Assembly (NCBI GenBank): GCA_902167325.1
Contig: LR632930.1
Span: 2,542,001 to 2,606,000 of the forward strand
Direction of reading: 5' to 3'
DNA length: 64,000 nt
From: Chitinophaga pinensis
GTDB taxonomy: Bacteria > Bacteroidota > Bacteroidia > Chitinophagales > Chitinophagaceae
The position numbers were made by a program, and so were the translations under genes. The notes beneath the pieces were generated by a model. That model searched no databases, was not told where the DNA came from, and worked only from the letters and a program-made list of their open reading frames with translations. Position 1 is the first letter of the stretch. Each line of letters opens with the position of its first letter. This document shows positions 37,687-45,265 of the stretch, one piece after another.

Positions 37687-39438
37687 TCATGGGATGTATT
37701 TGCCATACTTTTTATCAATGTCCGATTTTAATTGTGTAAGTATGCCCATCAGGGTTAGTGTTGGGTGCTTTTGCATGTAATCAAATAATACCCAACGCAT
37801 TCGATTGACTAATGCCGGAAAGGTATAACTGAGCTTGATTATTGCTCTTTGGTAACCATAGCCCATATGGATATCGAAGTTGCGCAACTCGTAAGCTTCT
37901 TCCAAGATCGAATAATAAAATCGGCGGATAGCACTGAGTTGCTTTTGGGTCAATGGGGCTGCCATCTCTTTATATGCCTTTTTGAAAAAGACGCTTTTTA
38001 TTTTGTTCATCAGCGCCTTTAGTTTTATTTTTCCTTGGAAGAATAACTGTTGTTCCTCATAGCTAATACCTAAATCATTAGCAGAAGAATTAATAAATGA
38101 AATAGCGTTTTTAAGATAGTTTTCAATACGATTAGTCCTGTAATTTTTCTCATGCATCAATATAGCCCCGCTAACTGTAGCCTTCACATGTTTATCTGAA
38201 TTACTATCCTTTAGCAGGACTTCCAGATACTGCCAGAGTTCTGAAGTGTTTTCCGTATCTCGCCCATCAATATATCTATCTTCATATTGCAGGAATCCAG
38301 CTTGAGCTACGTATTTATTTTTTCCGACAAAAAATTGGTAAGCATTGTCTTCAATCAGTTCTATTTCATACTCGTTAAGCATTTTGATGCGCCCTAGATC
38401 TCTTAGTTTATATCCGTAGTTTTTTCGATTTGCACTAAAAAAGTAATTCCCTTGGATGAGAGAAAAAGATCGGCCCAGTCGTCGGTTAATATAATTGACG
38501 GTTCGTTTAGCTTGAAAAACAGCCTCCCAGTAAGCAGTAGATTCCATCACACTATTCACTGTGACTTCACAAAGAGCGATATCGTGATTGTTTAGCAATC
38601 CGTTAACAAGGGAGTCCTGTGATTGGATGATGGTAGATTTTAGCTTGCGGAGTTTGTAGTTGTTTGGAGAATACAATTTGCAGTTTCCATATTGGAAGAC
38701 ATATTTTTTATATAACGTCATTCCTTCTACGATAAAAAAGATCTGCCATGATTGTGCAGGCTTTTCATAATAGTATTGAATGGCTTTCAAAGTTTCTTTA
38801 GTACCTTTTTTCTTAAAAAAGTTCTTTTTTTCTATATCTGAGATAATGTGTGATGGATAAGGGAACTGCTTGTAATCTTTAGTCATAATCTCATAGAACA
38901 ATTGTCGTACTTCTTCTTTTCGACGCCGCCGAAAAATCAACTCAGAAGCAATGATTTGGGTATGAAAGGAAATTGCTTGAGTATGTTCTTCCGGCGGATG
39001 AGTACAGGAAATCTGCATAATGATCTGGTCGATGGAAGACTCAAACATTTTTTTCTGTAATTGTTGTTGTAAGGCCGTAAGTAATTGGATTAGGTTTTGG
39101 CGGCCGCTTGTAATGTAAGGATATTTTCCTCCTGCTACAATCCATTTTCGGAAGGCGGTACGCACAGCCCTATAAGCACTGAATTCTTTTGTATAGCCTT
39201 TGGGGTAGGCTAGCAATTTGGTGCTGTGATTTCTAATGTAGTTAATACACTTAGAATTTAAGTGATTATGTTCCAGTTGAAATAAGATTTTTTCCACATA
39301 ACTCAGCGGATTATCCAGTTCAATATTGGCAATCACCCCACTGAATTCCAGATAGTAATTAAAGTAGTCAACAAAGAAATTCAGCTTTTCTTCCTGCAAA
39401 GGATACTTGGGTAATTTAATCCTATTAATGCCTGACAT
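37687..39438 (-). CDS. Unknown protein with C-terminal HEPN-type RX4H motif
   Basis: 583 residues, rich in Lys, Tyr and Ile, with no signal peptide or membrane helix. I recognise no named family. Near the C-terminus (about residues 518-523) the sequence Leu-Arg-Asn-Phe-Asp-Ile-His occurs at the end of a helix and is followed by Met-Gly-Tyr-Gly. Arg-Asn-x-x-x-His between two predicted helices is the hallmark of HEPN RNases and of many abortive infection and toxin proteins. The first 500 residues may be a sensor. An island location beside other putative defence genes supports this, but the HEPN assignment rests on a short motif. Confidence 0.7.
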   Translation of the reverse strand: MSGINRIKLPKYPLQEEKLNFFVDYFNYYLEFSGVIANIELDNPLSYVEKILFQLEHNHLNSKCINYIRNHSTKLLAYPKGYTKEFSAYRAVRTAFRKWIVAGGKYPYITSGRQNLIQLLTALQQQLQKKMFESSIDQIIMQISCTHPPEEHTQAISFHTQIIASELIFRRRRKEEVRQLFYEIMTKDYKQFPYPSHIISDIEKKNFFKKKGTKETLKAIQYYYEKPAQSWQIFFIVEGMTLYKKYVFQYGNCKLYSPNNYKLRKLKSTIIQSQDSLVNGLLNNHDIALCEVTVNSVMESTAYWEAVFQAKRTVNYINRRLGRSFSLIQGNYFFSANRKNYGYKLRDLGRIKMLNEYEIELIEDNAYQFFVGKNKYVAQAGFLQYEDRYIDGRDTENTSELWQYLEVLLKDSNSDKHVKATVSGAILMHEKNYRTNRIENYLKNAISFINSSANDLGISYEEQQLFFQGKIKLKALMNKIKSVFFKKAYKEMAAPLTQKQLSAIRRFYYSILEEAYELRNFDIHMGYGYQRAIIKLSYTFPALVNRMRWVLFDYMQKHPTLTLMGILTQLKSDIDKKYGKYIP

Positions 39439-40012
39439 ATAAAATGGTGTTTATTAATAACCTCATTCCTGAAAATATGGATACCCTTGGTGATTTTTCT
39501 AATGGTTTCGGATTCCATAGCTAAACCAACAATCTAATAATTTTTATTTTACCTATTCAATCCAGACGTAAAATGAGCCAATAGATAAGAACACTTCGGC
39601 TCATTTCAGACGATAAAACGGACCTAATTCAGCTTTATTCGCTCGTAGCCACTGGTACCTTTTAACATGTTTTAGAAGATTCAATTTTGTCTGCCCTGTC
39701 TAAGTAATAACCATCTCCATTTTTATTTCATGGATATTTCGAGCACCTACAATATTCTTGCATTCGATATGCAGTATTTGCCAGCAGATCGTGTTCTACC
39801 AACAGGAAGTCGCAAATCACAAGATTATTATTGGTTTCAAATTTCCACCATGTTTCATTGTCACTTCATTATCCACCATTTACGATTTTTATCAGTAATC
39901 AATCAGTTCTGACTCCTTTTCGAACTACTTTCCTCTTTTCTCATGCAAGGCTGTCTTCTAAATCGAATATGCAGTAAAAAACAGTATGGGATATTCCTCA
40001 ATGAATTAAGTA
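39439..40012. other. AT-rich gap with one inverted repeat
   Basis: No convincing ORF. A perfect 9-base inverted repeat AAATGAGCC / GGCTCATTT lies at 39571-39579 and 39598-39606 with an 18-base spacer and no T tract. A 60-codon plus-strand ORF at 39730 has no coding look. Confidence 0.4.
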
Positions 40013-41353
40013 TCAGCTGTTTTTTTGTTGCCGTAATTCTCTTGAATAAAAAAGTAGTAAAGGTGCTATTTTTTGTAAGCGCTTTCCGGTCCATTCAATT
40101 ACTTTGTTATCTTCGCTTTTCTCATGAATAACCAATATTTCGTTTTTTGGCACGCTATAAAAACTAAATTGATAAGCCATTATTTCTACCATTATCAAAT
40201 TACCTTCTATATAAATACGCACGAAGGAAGCTTTATTGAGAATTAAATTGGTCAGTATGTTTGTCAAATAGGTTTTAAAATAATACATGTTCTTGAACAA
40301 TCTTTTTTCCCTCTGGTTTAGTAAGTTCTGTCGTCTACTAGATATCCAGGTATTAATTAAGTTTAAAGCTGCGAAGGAGTGGAAAGTGTCCAGTTCATCT
40401 TTAGGATTTATTTTCATAACTGCCAGTGCTTCCATTAGATAACTTTTTTTAATTGGATATTCTTTTTCATTAGATTCAATAGAATGTTTCAAAAATTCTA
40501 AATCATATTCTTCCTGCTGATTTAGATGGTTTTGTAAAAAACGAACTTGACGTTCAAATTTTAAACGGAGCGAAGGATTTACTTTACCTGCAAATTCGTA
40601 AAGAGAAAGAATACTTGTATTAGGATAATTACAACGATGGTGCCTAGAGTAAGTAGGATTACAGAATATAACTTGTAGATGTTCGCATTGATTAGCTATA
40701 TAATACGCAATTCTATGTGCTTTTTCTTCTGTAAAAGCATAACATACCCAAAGCTGCCGTTCGATAGAATATATTGGGTAGAACTCCATCTCCTCTCTTA
40801 TAAACTCTGGATGTTCTGTTAAATTTCTTATCCCTCGAGGATCTAAATGAAATTTTATATTGTGTTTTCCATCGGGATAATTTTCTTCGCAAAGGTGAAG
40901 AATTAGAGTTCTAAATAATAATTCCGCTACTGGTAAAGACTTGTTGAGATTAATCTTATTGAAATTACCCTGCATGAACTGTTCGACATATATTTTTGAA
41001 GGGTCATCCTTTTTTGTAAAGGCTGTAACGAACTTTTGCTCTTGGGTATAAATAATTTGGAAAATAGTATTCCAAGTAACTTTTATCCAATTCTGTCGCT
41101 TAGATGCTGGAAAGGTTCTCAAGCTAAAGGTAGCTTTAAATGTATTTCTGTTTTCTTGCCATTCTATATTTTGGAGGATAGCATAATAAATAACGGTGTT
41201 AAAAACAATAGATTGCTCCAAATTAATGTAAGCTTTTGAAAAATCAATTTCTCGAAATACATGGAATGGATATAACTCTCTATACCATTTATCTTTATGG
41301 TGTTCATCATGGTTTTTACACCAAGTTTCGAAGTTTACACAAGAAATTTTCAT
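40013..41353 (-). CDS. Unknown protein in the island
   Basis: 446 residues, rich in Asn, Lys, Ile and Tyr, strongly AT-biased. No signal peptide, membrane helix or nucleotide-binding motif is visible. It contains His-Leu-Asp-Pro-Arg-Gly-Ile-Arg-Asn-Leu-Thr-Glu-His around residue 165 and a pair of helices with Arg-Arg-Gln-Asn-Leu near 335. The Ile-Arg-Asn-Leu-Thr-Glu-His part matches RX4H in spacing but does not look helix-flanked as in HEPN proteins. It is on the same strand as the two HEPN-like genes, but wide gaps separate them. Function unknown. Confidence 0.65.
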   Translation of the reverse strand: MKISCVNFETWCKNHDEHHKDKWYRELYPFHVFREIDFSKAYINLEQSIVFNTVIYYAILQNIEWQENRNTFKATFSLRTFPASKRQNWIKVTWNTIFQIIYTQEQKFVTAFTKKDDPSKIYVEQFMQGNFNKINLNKSLPVAELLFRTLILHLCEENYPDGKHNIKFHLDPRGIRNLTEHPEFIREEMEFYPIYSIERQLWVCYAFTEEKAHRIAYYIANQCEHLQVIFCNPTYSRHHRCNYPNTSILSLYEFAGKVNPSLRLKFERQVRFLQNHLNQQEEYDLEFLKHSIESNEKEYPIKKSYLMEALAVMKINPKDELDTFHSFAALNLINTWISSRRQNLLNQREKRLFKNMYYFKTYLTNILTNLILNKASFVRIYIEGNLIMVEIMAYQFSFYSVPKNEILVIHEKSEDNKVIEWTGKRLQKIAPLLLFYSRELRQQKNS

Positions 41354-41628
41354 GGTTTAGAAGGTATCTGGATTTTTTATGTACTGATTGACAGAATTGT
41401 CATCAACTGACACCTGGCAAAACTGCTGGTTTTGAGCCGTAACTATTTTCAAGTCATTCCCCCATTAATTAACTCTTTTCACCGCTTTCGTTTTTTACTA
41501 ATCTTCCCTGATTAATCAATATGAAAACTTCATGTGTTTATTGCCAATCAACACTGCTGTTTCCAAGACCGGTAGATGCTTTTCTGTTTTGCTCCTGAAG
41601 GGCATTGCATGTATATTTAGCGATGAAT

Positions 41629-42255
41629 CTATTTCATATTGTCCATCCTCATTAGATTTAACTGTTCGGGCGTAAACTCTGTTAATAAATGGTCGTGCAG
41701 CTTTTGTCCTGCTTTATCAATTTTGGTGGGCATCTCATTTAATAAAAATTGCAATAACCTCTCAATTTTTTTTATTTCTGCTTCTGCGAAATTTACCATT
41801 TTAAGTTGGCTAAAACGAAGTTCTGTTTTTTCTGTTAGGGCTTTATTTTTCGGTATTAATAAGAAGGATATTCCAATCTCTCCTTCAGTTTCTCCTCGGT
41901 GCGCAACAAATTGATGACGAAGCCCCATTAGGTAATCATGTGTCTCTTTTATTTCATCATCTTTAAACAAATCATTGGGTTCTAGTTTGGGGTAACTATT
42001 CTTCGATGCGTCCGTAAAACATTTTCCATATAGTGCAATTAAAGCATTAACTAAGGCTGAGGAAAAAACCTTTGAAGGTTTGGTCTTTAAGAGAGCTGTA
42101 TATTCCAATAGGAGCTCCAAATCTTCCTTTATGGAACAATATGCAATGAATTTTTTAGCTGCATATCCAGGAAGCGGTAGAATTATGTTTTCGGTGCCAT
42201 ATTGTTGTTGTGCTTCCTTTATTAAATGGAGTAAACGCTGCGTTCTTTTATCCAT
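41629..42255 (-). CDS. HEPN-like small protein
   Basis: 208 residues, mostly helical. The segment Tyr-Leu-Met-Gly-Leu-Arg-His-Gln-Phe-Val-Ala-His-Arg-Gly (Arg113 to His119, RX5H) is typical of HEPN-fold and AbiV-like proteins, where the Arg and His line an RNase site or a nucleic-acid pocket. Leu-Arg-x-x-x-x-Ala-His-Arg also occurs in non-catalytic HEPN members, so activity is uncertain. The rest has amphipathic helices, including a long C-terminal one. The gene is flanked by AT-rich gaps, with strong inverted repeats on its 5' side. Confidence 0.65.
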   Translation of the reverse strand: MDKRTQRLLHLIKEAQQQYGTENIILPLPGYAAKKFIAYCSIKEDLELLLEYTALLKTKPSKVFSSALVNALIALYGKCFTDASKNSYPKLEPNDLFKDDEIKETHDYLMGLRHQFVAHRGETEGEIGISFLLIPKNKALTEKTELRFSQLKMVNFAEAEIKKIERLLQFLLNEMPTKIDKAGQKLHDHLLTEFTPEQLNLMRMDNMK

Positions 42256-42300
42256 AGTTTTTATTTTTTAAATATTACATTAAGGTAATGATATTTATTT

Positions 42301-42321
42301 ACTTTGGTCGTGGACCAAAGT
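42301..42321. repeat. Perfect palindrome ACTTTGGTC-GTG-GACCAAAGT
   Basis: Nine-base arms around a 3-base centre, about 45 bases upstream of the minus-strand HEPN-like gene at 41629-42255. This is suitable for an operator bound by a dimeric regulator. Confidence 0.55.
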
Positions 42322-42423
42322 CGGTAGTAAGGCTCAGTAAATTCTTTAATGAAAATCTGAATTACAGCCACGGATTGATTTAAACTTAAAACAAACTCGT
42401 TTGTGTTTGCGATACATGCTGTT

Positions 42424-42463
42424 ATTGTCCTACTCCAAACCATTTGGTTTGGAGTAGGACAAT
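42424..42463. repeat. Perfect 18-base inverted repeat with 4-base loop
   Basis: Arms at 42424-42441 and 42446-42463 are exact reverse complements; the loop is ATTT. No T tract follows on either strand, so it is not a classical terminator. It lies in the 748-base gap between the divergent genes at 42255 and 43004. Apart from the palindrome at 42301 I see nothing else in the gap. Confidence 0.7.
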
Positions 42464-43003
42464 CTGGAGGTTGGGCTCATCGCAACCTGTATATGGGAAG
42501 CGCAGCTCACCTGAAAGAGATATAGTGTATATCATTTAATGCAGTATCAAGTAAGGCGTCAATTAAAAAAGCCCCGACTTTGTAGGTTGTTGTTAAACAC
42601 TACATTATCTATAAAGATCCGCATGTTTGGCGTTTAAAGGCAAGATACCTTCTCTTTATATCGATGAATATTATTTGGAACGTCAAATGATCGTTTTTTA
42701 CTTTCAGTAAATGGTGGACAGTATTTCTTTGTTGTTCGCGTATATCCTTAGATGGACTATCAAAGTGGAAGGAAACAGCTACAATAGCGTCTGTGATGGC
42801 AATAATACCGGTGGGGATGCTGGGGGGCAATTCATAAAAAAACTGTATTTTTGCCTACTAATTATAGTAAGGTTAAACGTTCAATCGTCTAACTGCGATA
42901 TTTTAAGGTGTATTTTGTGCTTTTAGGAAGCCAACTATTTTCATCCACTAGCATCAATCCTTACCATTTTAATTATTAACCAACTGAAAACAATCTTTCT
43001 GTT

Positions 43004-44590
43004 ATGCCGATTTCAAGTCAGGTGCTGAAAACGATACATTTCACCCAGCTCAAAGGCCTCAAAAATGTTGAGATTGATTTTCAAGGTAACCAACTTACCG
43101 CGATCATGGGTCGCAACGGCGTTGGTAAATCGACGGTAATACATGCTTTGGCCTGTATCCACAAACCACCTAGCAGCCCAACTGGTTTGGCAAACTATCG
43201 CTTCAGTGAATTTTTTACGCCTACTTCTCATTCTATTTGGACAGGTAGTAGATTTGAAGTGACCCAGGACTTTAGGGATGCGGCCACAGTTAATACGGAT
43301 TACAGGACAGTATTTACGAAACAACAAGACAGATGGGCGCCTAAATATGATACTAGGATAGAGCGTTATCTTTCATATATTGGTATAAGGACGGCAGTTC
43401 CACAAATTGAAAAAGAGACAAAGAAATCAAGAATTCAATTTAATAATAACACCGGGGTTTATGCGAACGCCAACACGGTTATGCAGTTAGCAGGCAGAAT
43501 CATGAAGCGGCAGTATGCCGGACTCAATTTATTGACAGCAGCAGGCAAGGCTTATTTAGGAGTTCAGCTAGACGGAGTAGACTATTCCTCGTTGAGTATG
43601 GGAGCAGGCGAACAGAGGATATTTTATATTCTTAACGAGGTTGTGAAGGCTCCTAATAATGCATTAATCCTAATTGATGAAATTGATGTACTTCTACATC
43701 ATGATGCCTTGCAAGAATTGCTGGAGATCATTAACCGTATAGCAGTTCAAAAGCGTCTGCAGGTCATTTTTACCTCTCATTCTCATTCTATTCTGGATAA
43801 TTCCTTTATTAATTTCCGGCACCTCTTTCAGACCCCCACCTCTACATTATGCTTTAATGAAACTAAACCTGATGCGCTGCAAAGACTTACAGGTGAATCC
43901 CAGCGCCCGTTAGAGATTTTTGTGGAAGATTTCGTGGCCCATGCTATTGTTAAAAAAGTGGCTAGCCAAGTGGGGATGTCTAAGTATCTCTCGATAAAAA
44001 AGTTTGGTGTTGCGGCCAATTGCTTTACGACTGTAGCTGGAGCAATATTAAATCAGTTGGATAATCTGGATAATATGTTATTTGTTCTGGATGGGGATGT
44101 CTTTAGGTCTGAGAGTGAAAAAGAACGAGAAGCAAAGCGTGCGCTTTTAGGGGATGATCCTATCGCAGTGCAAAGACGAGTAGAAGCCCTTTCCAAAATT
44201 ACGGAGTTTGTTTTGCCACCTGGGCAGAAGCCTGAGCCCTATTACCATAGTTTGATCTGTAGACTTAATAATGCAGCTTTGTCAGCAGAACAGATAGAAA
44301 TTGTTGAAACAGCCCGCCAGGTTCAGCATGTTCAGGATCCGCATGAGTTTTTTTCGGAGATTTACATACTTATGGATTGGGAACCGGCTGTGGGGCTCAG
44401 CAAACTGATTGACCTACTCAGTCTGACACCAGAATGGAACATTATAACCGAAAATATTCGATCATGGCTTACAGCCATGACTCATCAGATTCTAGAGCAG
44501 CCATTAGCAGTTCCTAAAACCATGACATTGGCCCCGGGCATACCTACAGCGCCTGATGCGGCGGCTGCCAATCTAACCGTGACTTCCTGA
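43004..44590 (+). CDS. OLD-like AAA ATPase with TOPRIM domain
   Basis: 528 residues. The N-terminal strand-helix Ile-His-Phe-Thr-Gln-Leu-Lys-Gly-Leu and Walker A GRNGVGKST (36-44) open an SMC/RecF-type ATPase. The ABC-like signature is Leu-Ser-Met-Gly-Ala-Gly-Glu-Gln-Arg, Walker B is Leu-Ile-Leu-Ile-Asp-Glu-Ile-Asp (Asp about 225), and the switch is Thr-Ser-His-Ser. The second half fits a TOPRIM nuclease: Ile-Phe-Val-Glu-Asp (about 306) and Phe-Val-Leu-Asp-Gly-Asp (about 363). Overcoming lysogenization defect (OLD) nucleases have this layout and act in phage defence alone or with partners (Gabija, retron and PARIS-like systems). No UvrD-like helicase gene is nearby, so it is not Gabija. The plus-strand HNH/NTPase gene lies about 680 bases downstream. 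Confidence 0.88.
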   Translation: MPISSQVLKTIHFTQLKGLKNVEIDFQGNQLTAIMGRNGVGKSTVIHALACIHKPPSSPTGLANYRFSEFFTPTSHSIWTGSRFEVTQDFRDAATVNTDYRTVFTKQQDRWAPKYDTRIERYLSYIGIRTAVPQIEKETKKSRIQFNNNTGVYANANTVMQLAGRIMKRQYAGLNLLTAAGKAYLGVQLDGVDYSSLSMGAGEQRIFYILNEVVKAPNNALILIDEIDVLLHHDALQELLEIINRIAVQKRLQVIFTSHSHSILDNSFINFRHLFQTPTSTLCFNETKPDALQRLTGESQRPLEIFVEDFVAHAIVKKVASQVGMSKYLSIKKFGVAANCFTTVAGAILNQLDNLDNMLFVLDGDVFRSESEKEREAKRALLGDDPIAVQRRVEALSKITEFVLPPGQKPEPYYHSLICRLNNAALSAEQIEIVETARQVQHVQDPHEFFSEIYILMDWEPAVGLSKLIDLLSLTPEWNIITENIRSWLTAMTHQILEQPLAVPKTMTLAPGIPTAPDAAAANLTVTS

Positions 44591-44908
44591 TTTTCCCTTG
44601 AACTGGTTTGAATCGGTGATATGAAAGATTGTGTAACTTTGCAGCTGTAATGTATTGGATAAATTTGAATGTACAAGGGGGTTGTAATTTATTCTCTTAC
44701 TAAAACTATACCGTTCGTCCGCTAGATGCATGATAGAGGATGGAAAATATATATTGGACATTTGTGACAGTATTGCTCTTGGCAACATACTTTTGATTTT
44801 CTGGCAGAAGATCAATATGCAGGAGAATGCCTGAAAATTGCCAGTAGATGCATACTATGGATCTTTAAACTTGATTATCGAGTATTGTGAGCGGCCGCAT
44901 TAGTATCC

Positions 44909-45088
44909 ATGGTCATCTTTGACAAGACTAATAAACTTACCATTAGTGACATTCACCGGGGATTGCAGCAGAAACTTTATGATGAGTGCAGACTCACCTT
45001 ATTACCTGCTAATGGTATTAACATACTTCAAATCTACTACCATCAGTTTCAGCACAATCAGAAGAAAGGATCATTCGCCACGAGGTAA
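44909..45088 (+). CDS. Possible small protein, 59 residues
   Basis: In the 675-base gap between the OLD-like gene and the HNH-NTPase gene an ORF starts at ATG 44909 (Met-Val-Ile-Phe-Asp-Lys-Thr-Asn-Lys-Leu-Thr-Ile-Ser-Asp-Ile-His) and stops at 45088. Its composition is protein-like with a helical middle, and it is on the same strand as both neighbours. It could be a small regulator, a remnant, or chance. I recognise no family, and nothing else is visible in the gap. Confidence 0.25.
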   Translation: MVIFDKTNKLTISDIHRGLQQKLYDECRLTLLPANGINILQIYYHQFQHNQKKGSFATR

Positions 45089-45265
45089 TCGATACCGCAA
45101 TCATAAGGCAAATGTTATTCCCTTGCATGACTAATATGTTAGTTTTTTGAAAGTTTGTGTGAAGATCTTATTCGGAGCAAAAGGAGTGCGCAGGGATTCA
45201 CCCTGTACGCCAATTGGAATGGAGAATTCTTCTTACATTCACTGTGCCCTGAAAACAAAGGCAAA

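Noticed and set aside
39730..39912. 60-codon ORF in the island gap
   Set aside because: No promoter, no recognisable motif, no neighbour context; chance ORF in AT-rich DNA.
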